A DNA stretch of 64,000 nt from Helianthus annuus (lineage: Eukaryota; Streptophyta; Magnoliopsida; Asterales; Asteraceae), in NCBI RefSeq assembly GCF_002127325.2, contig NC_035435.2, forward strand, positions 110,404,517 through 110,468,516, given 5' to 3'. The position numbers were made by a program, and so were the translations under genes. Below, piece after piece: positions 33,258 to 45,079 of the stretch. The notes beneath the pieces were generated by a model. That model saw only the letters and a program-made list of their open reading frames with translations, was not told the origin of the DNA and ran no database searches. Positions within the stretch are counted from its first letter, which is position 1. Every line of letters begins with the position of its first letter.

Positions 33258-34241
33258 TTATTCAGGACCTTTATTACTCATCAAGAGTGCCTTAGCTTGT
33301 TCTTTGAATTCAGCTTCAAATTCTTTGGCACTCTGGTCATCTTCATCCCTGCACAGTGAGAGCTCAAGGAGATCCTTCAAATCTTTAACACTAAGGCCTA
33401 GTGCTTCTTTCCTTGATATATGCTTCACCTCACCATTGGCTCTGACCAGGGTCAATACGTGGGTCTTTTGATCAGACATACACTTTAGTATTTTAAAGCC
33501 TAATGGGTTTCTTGGGAGAGATTTATCTTCTGATGAGTTGAGAGATAATGGCCTTGAGAACACATGCAAACTATCAGACATTCTTTTGAGGGCTTCTTCA
33601 ATGACTTTGTTTGCTGCAGCTATGTCATCTGCAGTTTCTTGTTCAGTGAGTTCTTGCCTGTCAATCTCTGAAGTGTCTGTTGCAGTGTTTGGTAATGCAG
33701 GTTTGTTTAACGCCTTTTCAAACAGGCTCTGAAGCTTTGTTGAGTTGACTTCTTTCAGACCCATTTTCATGATGATGTCTTTGAAGTACTCTGCTTCCTT
33801 TTCTTTAACCTCTGCCTCAGTCAGCTGTTTATCTTCCTCTTGATTTGTCACAAGGGTAAAATTGTCTGCTGTTTTCAACACTGTTTTGAGGTCGTCTATC
33901 TGTTGTTCAAGCTTCAACATTTGTTCTCGTTTCTGTGCAGCCCTTAACTCAGCAGTTTTTCTATTCTTCAGCCTTTCATAGGCTTCATCTGTTTGCTGCC
34001 TAGACCATTTTGATATGGCTTCAGCAGTGTCTATCTTAGCATCCACCAACTCCCTTTTCTTTCTTTTATACTCAGCAATGAGATCAGCAATGAGCCTTTT
34101 GTACTTACTCCAGTTTGGAGCAGTTTTCTTCTTTGTAGGATCATTTTTTATCTTTTGAATCCTTTCAGCCTCATGCTTTAAAGCTACTAAAGGCCATTCT
34201 TCAAACTGTTGTTCTTCAGCAGGATAGAACTTTTCTTTCAT
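33258..34241 (-). pseudogene. Element E ORF, C-terminal segment
   Basis: 327 codons, highly charged and probably coiled coil (ELRAAQKREQMLKLEQQIDD, EYKRKKRELVDAKIDTAEA), ending in a compact segment with HVLTLVRANGEVKHISRKEA. It ends 24 bp before the purine tract, so the ORF fills the 3' interior. It is joined to the next piece by a frameshift near 34245. Function unknown. Confidence 0.65.
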
Positions 34242-34249
34242 GATGAAGG

Positions 34250-35122
34250 CTAAAGTTGTTCTCTGAATTTCTTCTTTTGATCAGCCTTTTCCCTTTCTAG
34301 TTCTTGTGTAAATTCTTCTATCTGCTTTACCTTTGTAAGGTAGAACTCCAGTCTTTGAGCAGTGGCTTCTTCACTTAAGCTTTCATTTTCACTATCAACC
34401 TTAGCTTTTACTTTAGCCTGCCTTGCCTTGATTCTGAGATAGTCATTTATATCTTCTGGAGACATGTAGCCAATGAGAGAGGAGAATTTTCTTTTTGAGA
34501 GATCTGCTTCTGTATAAAACTGCCTCATCTCATTTTTGATGGCTTCAAGTTCAAGTGGATATTTAGCAGCATTAGGATCATGACTACCTTCATCAGCAGT
34601 GATTGGCTTTCTTTTTCTTTTTAGGAGCTGTGGTTGTGATATAGGAAGAATTAGGGCAGTTGTGGATGTCTGACTAACAGTGGTTGAAACAACTGGTGTC
34701 TCAACTGCTGTTGTCATTACAACTACTGATGTATCAGCAATTGTCTTCTGCTTTTGAGCAGGGGATGGAGAATGTGAAATGATATTTGATGGTGGTGATG
34801 GTGGTGGTGAATCATCATCAGGAATGAAAACCCTTCTCCTTTTTAGTGTAGGAGAGGCTGATGATGTTTGAGATTTTATGGCAGTGGATTGTGAATGTGA
34901 TTGACTAACAGTGGTTGAAACAACTGGTGTTTCAATCACTGTTGTCATTACAGCAGATGTTGTAACATCTGTTGTCTTCTGCTTTATGGCATGAGGCAGT
35001 GGTGGTATAATTGTGGATGATGGTTTGGTGGTTTTTGGTTTTTGGTTTTGAAGAAGGTTTTTGTGCTGTGGACACATGTGGTGGTGATGGAACAGTAGTT
35101 GTGGTGGTGTGTGTTGAAACAA
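34250..35122 (-). pseudogene. Element E ORF, middle segment with basic clusters
   Basis: Threonine/serine/proline-rich, with two similar copies of ETPVVSTTVSQ and basic clusters LKRRRVF and LLKRKRKP that could act in nuclear import. It then turns into a charged helical region (DINDYLRIKARQAKVKAKVD). It overlaps the previous piece, with a frameshift around 35000-35040. Confidence 0.6.
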
Positions 35123-35771
35123 TAGTTGTGTGTGTTGGAGGTGTATCTGTTGATGAGATGGCAGCTGTTTGGCTACTGACAGCAGTTTTTGTAACTGTTG
35201 TTGTATCAGCTGTTGAAGTTTTTATGGTTTTGGGTTTTTCTGGTTCAAAGTATATCCCATCTTCTATACCTTTCTTTTTCAGCTTGGTTTTCTCCCCCTT
35301 TTTGGCATTATCTGCCAGGGGTGTATCCATGAAGAAAATGGTAGATGGAGCTTTTTCACTCTGAGCAGTCTTTTGGATACTAGCCTTTATAGCTTTGATA
35401 TCTGCTTGAGTGTCTTTGAACCTTGATTCCACCATGTTGGTCAGCATTTTTATTTGAAGAGCATGCTTTTTATCAGCCATTTGTTGCTGCTGTTCAAGCA
35501 TGGGTTGGAAGACATTCCAAAGCTCATTTGCAGCAAATGCTTGTGGAGTAGGTGCTTGAGCAAGAGGAGCAGAAGATTGGGCTATTTGAGCTTCTAACAG
35601 CTGCTGCACCATATCTTTTATTTCGGCAACAGAAGATTCTAGATTTTCAACTCTGGTCGTCAATTCATTGTATTTTGAATCATCACCTGAATTAACAGGA
35701 TCATCTGAATCCCCACCAGCAGTGGTTGTATCAATGTGTGACTTAGGAGCTGTAGCCCAAAAGTCATCCAT
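34932..35771 (-). pseudogene. Element E ORF, segment with short coiled coil
   Basis: It begins MDDFWATAPKSHID, then has a leucine heptad stretch (VENLESSVAEIKDMVQQLLE), a glutamine-rich part and TTT-rich low complexity. The real join with the upstream piece is a frameshift near 35790. Confidence 0.6.
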
Positions 35772-36772
35772 TGATGCCCCTTTTCTTGGTACTGGGGACT
35801 TCTTTCTTCAGCAACCGATGAACCTTTGATGTTGCCAGCAGCTAAAGATAACTTGCTGGTGGTTACCGATGTTTCCATGGAAGAAATTGCCTTCAAGGGA
35901 GTCTTAGTAATGGAACAACTGTCCAACTGAAGATCTGTTGATCCATCAGTTGTAGTTGCTGCTCCACTTGAACTACCACCGAGAGTTACTTGTAACTCAG
36001 GGGGTGTAACCTCCTCAGCTGTTGCTGGGATAGCAGAGGTATGAGCATCAGACCCAGTCACTTGTGGAGGTATACTCTCAGTAACAGGTGATAGAGAGGA
36101 ACTGGTTTGTGTCTGTGCCATATCGACTGCATGCAACAGGGGTATTATTGATTGTGGTAATGTGATTGGTGAGGGTATGGGTGTTGAAAGAGACATGTCC
36201 TTGGGATCAGGACTGTGGAAGATGGATCCGAGTGGATACAGAGCTTCATAATTTGGTGTCCCTGTGCTTACAACCTGATCCTTTTGTGAGGATGCAGGAG
36301 GAGTTTTAGGCTGGGGTTGAGACCTTTCTTCCATCTGCTGTGAGGAAGTAGCAGCAGTGGTTTCTGGTGACTTTTGTGTTGTCACTGGCAGTTGCTCTGG
36401 GATCTCATCTTCCAGAGTTGCCTTTGTTTTGGGTTTGGTGGGTTTTCTGGATGGTTTTCTTTTGGTCTTTTTGGTGGTGGCAGGTGTGGGTTTCAGAGCA
36501 GTGGGTGTGCTACTCTGATCACCTGGAGCAGTGGGCTCAGCAGTGGTTTCTTGAGGGTCAGTGGCAGTTTCTAAAACCTGCTCACCCTCTTTTGTTTTTA
36601 ATTTTATTGGTGCCATCATTCTTGAAAAAGTTTCTATTGTTAAACTGTTTATTTTGAATGAGACACCTTGTTTGGGCACTTCTGCCTCTTTCTCGACAAA
36701 ATTTTGTTCAAAATAGTAACTTAGAAACCTCGGAAAGAGCAGAAATGCCTTATTATCAACGTTCTTTACCAA
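35660..36772 (-). pseudogene. Element E ORF, low-complexity segment
   Basis: The start continues the N-terminal globular part (FLLFPRFLSYYFEQNFVEKE). Then comes a long Thr/Pro/Ser-rich region with KKTKRKPSRKPTKPKTK. The TTG-type start is only a frame boundary; the real upstream is 36766..37395. Confidence 0.6.
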
Positions 36773-37395
36773 ATCATCAAATATTCATGGGAGTAGTTAT
36801 AGTTTTCATTGTTCAAAATTGCATACCCCAGGCATTGGATTTTTGTTGGTATCTCATTGAAGGACGTTGTTTTATTTGAAACACACATGAGCAGTGTGTG
36901 GAATAAAAATCTGGGTGCAGAAGGGAAGTAACCCTTTTGTAGGGTGTCCCTGTTTGGTTGTTCTGCATAGCCCCTTTTCATGAAATCCTTTACCAACTCG
37001 TCTTTTGTAAAAGAAGTTTTTCCACTTAAATCACCGAGTTTAAAGATTTCAGAGATGGATTTTGGTGAGATATTTACCTTCTTACCCTGTATCGAGGAGT
37101 TGATTGCGGCGATGATATCTCCTTGTTTTTCAAGGGTGGCATTTTTCCAGAACTCTCTCTGGGTGTCAAGGTAAATAGGAGCGTCTGCTGTAATCAAAGT
37201 TTTGTACTTTGATGCAGAAAGGATGTCAAGGATGGAATCGAAGGTGTGGTTATCGGTAGGTTTTGTGAGTATACCTACATAGTTGTGTGGAGATTTGTAG
37301 CAAATCTCCGGTGTTTCAGCAGCCATTTGAGTGGCATCTGCTGTTGTGGAAGAAGATGCTGGATTCGATTTTGACTTCGATTTTGGTTTCGTCAT
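36766..37395 (-). pseudogene. Element E ORF, N-terminal globular segment
   Basis: 209 codons from ATG 37395. The lysine/serine-rich start (MTKPKSKSKSNPASSS) is followed by a folded-looking region (REFWKNATLEKQGDIIAAIN, TKDELVKDFMKRGYAEQPN, FPSAPRFLFHTLLMCVSNKT, CLGYAILNNENYNYSHEYLM). The pattern resembles extra or env-position ORFs of Asteraceae LTR elements that I know only as hypothetical proteins. No transmembrane segment or signal peptide was seen, so an envelope role is not supported. Confidence 0.6.
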
Positions 37396-39392
37396 TTTGG
37401 ATGAAGAAGATCGAAGAAGTTTTTGGAGTTATGAGAGGGAAACTGTTATGAGAAGAGAACTTCTGGAATTCAATTCGACAGTAAAACCCTGTTTGGATTT
37501 AATCAGGGTTTTATTTAGGGAAAAAGTGATTGCTGATGTGGCAGCGGTTATTTTGATCTGAAGGCTAAAAACTGACCACGTGTCAAACATCTGATGGAAT
37601 GGTAAAGATGGAGGACAGTTGTTTTGACAACTACTGATGGATCAAGTATCAGTAGTTACAATGGTAATAAAATGAAACGGTGGATGTAACAGTGGATGGA
37701 ACAAAGATTTTAAACATCAGTGTTTTGGAAGACAGAGGTTGATACTTTAACAGTGGACAGACTTTAGAGAGCAGATGTTAAGGCACAACAGCATTTTAGG
37801 AACAGCAGTGGATAAAAACCAATGAGGATCATATGTTTAACAACTGTTTGTGCAGCAGTGTTTTGACTTTTGACAAATTCTTTTAGCACCTGTTTGTTCA
37901 GATGTAGAAAATGATTTGTTCTTGTAAAAGCATAATCTCTTGTCTATCATCTGTTGAGTGCCAGAAATGCTATTCTTAACAATACACATTTTAGATGTAT
38001 AATATCAAGATTAAATTGTCAGCAGTGATTTCCAGAAATTTTGTTCAAGGTTTTGCCATCTGTCTATTTTTCAGACAGTGGTTTAGCATCCCAGATGATG
38101 AAGTCATATCTACTTGAGCTGCTCATTTTGTGTCTAATTACTGGAACTAGAACATGAGTATCTCAGTAGTCTAAGTCAATTTGCAGTCAATTTATGATCA
38201 CTGAAAACCTAACTTGAGCTTAATATGATCTTGATATGTGTGCCATTTCCTTTTGATTAAATTTAAGGATAGTAATTTCACACAAAAATAAGATAATTAC
38301 ATCCAAACCAGAGATGAACTTTTACTATAAAAAATGAGTAAAAGATCATAATATATTTTAAAAATAAATAAAATACATCTGGTTTTTATTATCAAAGAAA
38401 ACACCTTAACAAATATCAAAGGAAGTTTTGAAAATAATCAAAAGAATCCGACAATTTTCCAGTAAATTCATGATCATATTATTCCCAAGTTATTTTGACC
38501 ATTGTTTGGGTCATTTTCTTGTCAACTGATTGTAAATCCATTTTAAGCACAATCACTGAAGATGCTATTGTTACCAGAACAATTCCTGTATTGATGAATG
38601 CACACAGTTGCAAAATGATCACTGATGATCTAATTTGAACCTCAAGAGTGTTTTATGCTTATACTCTTTTGCTTTTGACTTCAAAAGTTTTTGAGATAGC
38701 TACACTTTGAGATTTGTTCCTTTTTCCTTTTCCCTTTTTACCCTTTAATTCATATGTTCAAAAATACTCACTAGGAGATTATATTTTGAACATACTTCGT
38801 CCATAATCGTTTTGAAGCAATGTTTTGAGAGATCTGACCATGTTTGAGCATGTTTTATTACAGATCTCACATTACTGATGATCAGGATTGTTTTGACATC
38901 TTATTTTCTCAATATGTTTTAGACAAAGTTGATTTGGTCCTTTTGAAGGTACTCAAACTGCCTTTGAACACATGAGAGATTTTGACTAAAGTTTTATTCC
39001 CTCTTTTCTTTGTCAGCAGTATTTTAGTGTTTTTAGATGAACACAAGTTTTGCTGAACTGAGGTACATACTTTAGTTGTTTATTGAAAAACATCACAAAT
39101 ATCAAAACAACAATTGAAATCAATTTTGAAAGCATCGAACGATCCCATAATTTATCAGATATTTTACAGATCTGAAAACTATGAGTGACACATGCATGAA
39201 AACACTTGTTGTGTGAGATTTGTGTGTCATATGACATCTTGGTTGATTTACAGAGTTTTTGAATAACCATTTTGACCATGATTCACTCGTTACTCTGTTT
39301 TTCAACTGGATACAACCAACCCTTTAGTATCAATAACTTTTGAGCTGAACTGTTATGTCAAATTGATTGTAAGATCGAATTTGACTGTCCAG
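37396..39392 (-). other. Non-coding leader of element E
   Basis: AT-rich with no credible ORF. The words CAGTGG/CAGTGT and CATCTGT recur often in the ORF-proximal part (about 37560..38200), as they do in the LTR. Confidence 0.6.
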
Positions 39393-39404
39393 GCTCTGAT
39401 ACCA
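39393..39404 (-). promoter_or_regulatory. Primer-binding site of element E
   Basis: TGGTATCAGAGC on the minus strand, two bases after the LTR. Confidence 0.92.
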
Positions 39405-39406
39405 AT

Positions 39407-40191
39407 TGTTGGGATCTAAGGCTGTCTGTGATTGTGTTTGTTTGCATAAAACGAATAAGTGCAGCGGAAATGAGTAGCAAACTTTGTAAACACAAACAAA
39501 GGAAAGTGTAGATTGATAAACAATTGCTTTTCATTGAGTCAAAAGATTTACATAAAAGCAAAAGATTACAGTGCAGGCTTACAATCTAAACTCCCCCTCA
39601 GCCTGATACACCAGAGTTGGTTGCACAAGATGAAAGGATGAATTGAGGAGAAAGACTCACTCAAAACGATCAAGTGTAACAGTACAGAGTACTGTCATAC
39701 TTATAGGCAAACCAAACTACTGATATGCTTCAGCTGACGTCACCATGATAGTGACATCTAACGACCTAACAAACTATAAATACTGTTCTATACAAACTAC
39801 TGTTATGTAACATCTGATAATCACTAAAGTACAAAACATAAGGAAACTACTGCTTCACGTTCCACTGTTGTAGCCTTAGCACAGATGTTGAGTCTTCAGT
39901 GCTTTCTTCAAAGGTGATCAGTCTTTGAGAGGGCAGTGCTTGAGTCTTCAGCAGTACTTAGGATACAGCAGTAGATAGAGCAACAGAGTTTGTCTTCAGC
40001 AGTTGTTAGATAATCATCAGAGTTTGGTTTATCAGTTGTTGTAGTTGAGCAGCACTTAACATCCATCAGCTGTTAGATAACCACTGTCAAGGGGAGAGAT
40101 TAGAGTAAACTGCTGCTTATTAAGTGTCCACTGATGGGATCCAGTTTTGGCTTTACATTATATGTTCCTCTGTTAGGGTTCAATCCCAACA
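39407..40191 (-). repeat. 5' LTR of element E
   Basis: Partner of 32437..33221. A TATA-like CCTATAAGT on the minus strand lies at about 39699..39708, just downstream of the palindrome AGTACAGAGTACT in transcription order. Confidence 0.9.
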
Positions 40192-40386
40192 AAGTATTAT
40201 TCTAAAATAACATAACATTTTAGAAAGTTATATGTTTTAAGAATCAAATTTAATTTAAATTTGACTGAAATAACTTAGTAAAAATTAACAAGAAGAAAAA
40301 TCATAAAAATTTTAGTTTATATTTTCTTAAAAAAGTCACTCAACAATTGTTTGCGTATAAAAAACACTATAGCATCTATTTTGTTT
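40192..40386. repeat. Duplicated low-copy sequence, U1 continuation
   Basis: It matches 48115..48296 (for example AACATTTTAGAAAGTTATAT and AAAAACACTATAGCATCTATT). It continues past the hAT element at 41084..41200. Confidence 0.75.
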
Positions 40387-41074
40387 AGGCCTGTAAACAA
40401 ACCAAACGTTCATGAACTGTTCATAAACTTATTCGGTGAAAAGTTCGTTTATGTTCGTTTATTTAATAAACGAACGAACACGAACAAAAAAATTTGTTCG
40501 TCTAATTAAATAAACAAACATGAACACACCTTGTGTTTGTTTATTAATGTTCGTGAACGTTCGTTTATGTTCGTTTAAATTTTAGTAAATGCATAAATTG
40601 TTATATTTATTTGAATATTAGGCTTTCTAACTATTATATCAATAAAACTAATTACTAGTTGAGTTTTCTAGTAAAAAAAATGAAATTTTATGATCTTTCT
40701 TAGTCGTAACTGATCACTTACTTAATATTTATATAAAAACCTACTTAATTTTAGCATCTATGAACTTTAATTTAGATGTGTTTTCGGATAAACTATAATA
40801 TATTTTAGTTGTTTGTTTGTGCTTGCAAATGTTAAATTGTGTTTGTTTATATTTGTTAAATTACGTTTGTTTGTGTTCGTTTATGTTTGTTCAGTCATGT
40901 TTGTTTGTGTTTCGTTTGTGTTGGTTTATGTTCGTGAACTGTTTGTTTAGGCTTCAAACGAACGAATATAAACGAACACGAACATGCCCGATTTCTTAAT
41001 GAACAAACACGAACAAAAAAATGTGTTCGATTATCTATTTATGTTCGTGTTCGTTCGGTTTATTTACAAGCCAA
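40387..41074. mobile_element. Non-autonomous hAT-type fold-back element
   Basis: Inverted ends AGGCCTGTAAAC / GGCTTGTAAATAAACC, many GTTCGTTTATGTTCG repeats in opposite orientations, and a direct repeat ATTTTGTTT at 40378..40386 and 41075..41083. The paralogous sequence at 48288..48296 has ATTTTGTTT once, without the element. The TIR type and the 8-9-bp duplication fit hAT. No transposase. Confidence 0.8.
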
Positions 41075-41202
41075 ATTTTGTTTGCTCAAAAAAGGCATTT
41101 AGTAAGTGTTTATACATAAATATCACCCCAAGTGTCAATTTGAAAAATTTGTGATTTTTTAAATGGCCTAGAATCAGAAAACCTTGTTGTGTTTATTCTA
41201 TT

Positions 41203-41662
41203 AATTATATATATTAAACCAAACTCACTATGAACAGTGCTGATTTTGTTGGTGAATTTAGTAAGTTTAGAAAATTACTTTTTAATAGATCAATATGTAT
41301 TAGTATTTATAAAACTGGCTTTCTTTTTATTTGAAAACCAAGTTATATTTAGAATCAAATATTTTTGTGTTGTGTAAGTTTGAAAACGAAGTTATTTTTT
41401 TTATTATAAGTTATAGATAAAGATCAAATACAAATTATATATATTAAACCAAACTCACTATGAACAGTGCTGATTTTGTTGGTGAATTTAGTAAGTTTAG
41501 AAAATTACTTTTTAATAGATCAATATGTATTAGTATTTATAAAACTGGCTTTCTTTTTATTTGAAAACCAAGTTATATTTAGAATCAAATATTTTTGTGT
41601 TGTGTAAGTTTGAAAACGAAGTTATTTTTTTTATTATAAGTTATAGATAAAGATCAAATACA
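41203..41662. repeat. 230-bp perfect tandem duplication
   Basis: 41203..41432 and 41433..41662 look identical base for base, starting AATTATATATATTAAACC. AT-rich, no ORF. Confidence 0.93.
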
Positions 41663-41663
41663 A

Positions 41664-42445
41664 ATAAACTTAATGTACTAAACATACAAATTGAAGGAAA
41701 AGATAAAAAAAACACGGTGTCATTTTTGTAATTATGAGTAACTATCAAAATTACTCTTGTAGAGTAATTTTGATCTTTTGTAGAGTAATTTTGTAAAATT
41801 ACTCTGCATCAAAATTACTTTTACAAGTGAATCAAAATTACCCTGCAAGTTTATCAAAAAACTGTAGAGTAATTTTGATCTTTAGTAGAGTAATTTTGGT
41901 CTTGTAGGGTAATTATCAAAATTTCAACTAACCCCCAAAAAACTGTAGAGTAATTTTAATCTTTTGTAGAGTAATTTTGTAAAATGATCCTGTAGAGTAA
42001 TTCTGATCTTGTAGAGTAATTTTGTTAGCATTTGGTTATGGGGTTTAGCTTCACGGTTTAGTTTTTAGCTTTTAGTTTGGGTTGGGGGGGAGGGTTAGGT
42101 TTTTTTAGGTTTTTTTTTTTTTTTTTGGGGGGGGGGGGGGGGTGGGGGGTTAGTGTAATTTTGATAATTACCCTACAAGACCAAAATTACTCTACAAAAG
42201 ATCAAAATTACTCTACAATTTTTTGGAGGTGGGGGGGGGGGGGGGTTAGTATAATTTTGATAATTACCCTACAAGAACAAAATTACTCTACAAGACCAAT
42301 TTACAAAATTACTCTACAAAAGATCAAAATTACTCTATAGGTACATTCATAGAGTAACTTTGATAGTTACTGATAATTACAAAAATGTCACCACCTACTT
42401 TTTCCTTTTCATGCAATTCGTATGTTTTGTACGTTAAGTTTATTT
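41664..42445. mobile_element. Fold-back element made of GAGTAATTTTGATC units
   Basis: Arms of about 140 bp (AATAAACTTAATGTAC... and its complement ending near 42445) surround many copies of GTAGAGTAATTTTGATC, sense on the left and reverse complement on the right, with two G-runs (42127..42142, 42231..42245). No coding capacity. Confidence 0.7.
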
Positions 42446-42606
42446 TTACAATAACTTTCCCCTATAAGTTATAGCCAATGATATTATCGTTGTGGTGCCA
42501 TAACGAACCCAATCCTTTTCTAAACCGGTAACGACGAAGCTTCTGTCATGTAACGTAGGGAAAACGACCAAACTTCCGCCGCGAAGCGCGGAGAATAAAA
42601 AACTAG

Positions 42607-43834
42607 TTATATATATTAATAGAAATTTATGATGAATAGTAATTGAAAATTTTTAAGTATTCATTTTTATTTTTAGTAATATTTTATCTATTATTTATTT
42701 TATTTTTTACTAATAAATAGTATTTGAAAATCTTAGGTATTTATTTATTATATTTGGCATTTATTTTTTATATATTTGTTTTTATTTTTAATAGTATTTT
42801 ATCTATTATTTATTTGATTTTTCAATAATAAATAGTAACTAATAATTCTCAAGTAATTGTTTTGTTATTTTTCATTAGTAGTATTATATTTAGCATTTAA
42901 TTTGTTTTTTATTATTATAACTTACGCTCCTTAACTTTTTTTAAAAAATATTCTAAATCTGCATTTATGTTTATTTACTTTTTTAACATTCCAAGTTATT
43001 TACTCACGCATTGTGATGGTAAGTTAGCACGAACATTGGATGGGTATCCATTTGGTTCGTTACAGTACCGGTATGTTCATGCACTCGGTATAGAAATAAG
43101 TTTTACATCGACCGAAACGATAAAAACGGTAGCCGGTACCGACACCTATGTTGTTCAAACGGTATTGATCAGTTCAAACTATGACGGTACTGGTACCGAT
43201 ATTCAATTATCGACACAGACAAAGTTGTATAATATTTTTTTGAAACCGGAAACCATAAATATGAATACGGATAACAATGGTACCGATGTTGTTTGGTACA
43301 ATACCCTAGCGATTCAATGTTAGTTTATCGAAAGAAAAAAAAACAATAAATATAAATACCAATACTGAACTTACATTGTTTGTTCGGTTTTGGTTCTGTT
43401 CACTACGGTAGCGACAGGATATTTGTTATCAAACAAAAAATCATAAAAATTAATACATATCGGTACCGAAGTTGTTCACTCCGGTACGGTATGGTAGCGA
43501 TACGATCTTAATTTATCGAAAGCTAAAATAATAAAAATAAATACCGGTACCGATACAAATATTGTTCAGTCGGGTTATGTTCGGATTTGTACAATAGCAA
43601 CGCAATAGTCGTTTTCAATAAAGTTTATATGGCAATTTTGAAACAAAAAACATAGAACGCAAACCAACCGAACCAATATCAACTAAACAACATCGGTACC
43701 GTTATCGATAATTTTTTTTATTGTTTTCGATTGATGTAAGGTTTTTTTGTTTACTATAGCAAGCGTTGGTACCGTAACGAACCAAACAGATACCAAGCGA
43801 ATTCCTACCGCGAAACGAGGGGAAAAATCACTAG
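42607..43834 (+). mobile_element. Helitron-like non-autonomous element (2)
   Basis: The 3' end has degenerate hairpin CCGCG-AAA-CGAGG at 43808..43820, then CTAG (43831..43834) and T. Its terminal 40 bp resemble those of element 1 (CGTAACGAACC...). It starts next to the end of element 1. The body has many GGTACCGATA-like palindromes. No Rep or helicase. Confidence 0.55.
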
Positions 43835-43849
43835 TTTTATATGAAAGAA

Positions 43850-44050
43850 AAGATATATATATATATATAATATCGTGTGTAAAGAAAGTCATTATTTAAC
43901 AATATTATATTATTAAATTATTTAAAAGAAGAGTAGATATTTTTATCTTATAATGTGTATAAAATTTTTATTTAATATTATTATCTAAAAATGAGAAGGC
44001 ACAAAAAAAATGTGACGAACTCATATTTGTTCAAAGGATTTTCGTTAACT
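43850..44050. repeat. Duplicated low-copy sequence, start of copy U2
   Basis: It resembles 49515..49620 (TATTTAATATTATTATYTAAAA) and 53440..53510 (AGGCACAAAAAAAATGTGAC versus AGACAAAAAAATGTAACATT). Confidence 0.65.
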
Positions 44051-44295
44051 ATAACATAATATAACAAAACATAACATAACATAACGTAACGTAACGTAAC
44101 GTAACGTAACGTAACGTAACGTAACGTAACGTAACGTAACGTAACGTAACGTAACGTAACGTAACGTAACGTAACGTAACGTAACGTAACGTAACGTAAC
44201 GTAACTTAACGTAACGTAACGTAACGTAACGTAACGTAACGTAACGTAACGTAACGTAACGTAACGTAACGTAACGTAATATAATATAATATAAT
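44051..44295. repeat. Pentanucleotide array, mostly (GTAAC)n
   Basis: It starts as ATAAC units, is GTAAC from about 44084 to 44278, and ends as ATAAT units. ATAAT-like units resume after the MITE at 44700..44722. Long open frames across it are artefacts of the 5-bp period. Confidence 0.95.
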
Positions 44296-44699
44296 GGGTG
44301 GGAGTTGGCTACAAAGTCTATTTTTCCTACAAAGTGTACAAAGTCGTAAAATACCATAATTTCAGCCATAAAACACACTTAAAACCCACAAATAATAAAG
44401 TGAAGATTACTAAAACACCATATTTGTGGGTTTTGTGTTGTGTTTTGGATGATAAGGCTTTGATTTTCGAATGACTAACATTAGTGTGTTTTATGTTGAT
44501 TATCATGTTGTGTTTTATATTCATAATTCTACGATGGTGTGTTTGAAGTTTTTATGGACTGTTAGGGTTTGGATATTGCGTTTTAGTGATCTTCACTCTA
44601 TTATTTGTGGTTTTGAGTGTGTTTTATTGGTCAAATTGTGGTGTTTTATGACTTTGTACACTTTGTAGGAAAAATGGACTTTGTAGCCAAACCCCACCC
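44296..44699. mobile_element. MITE with 50-bp inverted ends, inserted in the pentanucleotide array
   Basis: The left end GGGTGGGAGTTGGCTACAAA and the right end are reverse complements over about 50 bp with few mismatches. ATAAT-type units lie on both sides. No ORF of note. Confidence 0.82.
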
Positions 44700-44772
44700 G
44701 TAATGTAATATAATATAATATATAACGAACAACTAGTAAAATCCTAGTAAACTTAGTAACCTATATTATGAT

Positions 44773-45038
44773 TAGAGTAAACTGTCATTTTGGTTCCTGT
44801 GGTTTGGGCATTTTTGCCATTTTAGTCCAAATCTCAAACTTTTACATGTGGGTCCCTGTGGTTTCACTTTTATTGCCATTTTAGTCCAAAATTCAAAAAC
44901 CCTTTTTTTTACTGTTGCAATCTGTCTATTTTTCCTTTTCTTAAGGACATTTTGGTCATTTTACCCATCTGCCCAACTACCCACCCTACCCCCACCCCTA
45001 CCCTTTTTTCTTTTTTCCCCCTTCTGCCGCCGGTGATC

Positions 45039-45079
<41 letters not shown>

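Larger units (their letters stand above)
32437..40191 (-). mobile_element. Element E: LTR element with one unknown ORF and no pol
   Basis: 785-bp LTRs (32437..33221 and 39407..40191) start TGTTGGGATC and end CAATCCCAACA, with TSD AAGTA at 32432..32436 and 40192..40196. They differ at about seven positions. The primer site (39393..39404) matches initiator tRNA-Met, and a purine tract at 33222..33233 adjoins the 3' LTR. The interior holds a non-coding leader of about 2 kb and one long minus-strand ORF now split into five frames (33258..37395). No Gag knuckle, protease, integrase or RT was seen. LTR style and primer suggest a copia-type parent; that is inference. Confidence 0.88.
41200..42606 (+). 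mobile_element. Helitron-like non-autonomous element (1)
   Basis: The 3' end has hairpin CCGCG-AAG-CGCGG at 42579..42591, 11 bases before CTAG (42603..42606) followed by T, the Helitron hallmark. The 5' end near 41200 is placed by a TATATTAA...TGAACAGTG-like start and is uncertain. The body contains a perfect 230-bp tandem duplication and a fold-back segment. Confidence 0.65.

Noticed and set aside
36766..37395. Envelope-like protein in element E.
   Set aside because: No signal peptide, membrane segment or glycoprotein feature is visible; position alone does not justify the name.
41200..43834. Autonomous Helitron.
   Set aside because: Only terminal structures are present; no Rep or helicase motif in six frames.
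44049..44378. Open frame of RYVTL repeats.
   Set aside because: It is the translation of a 5-bp tandem array, which is open in any frame lacking a stop; no gene evidence. The same holds for frames at 53491..53727 and 55037..55377.
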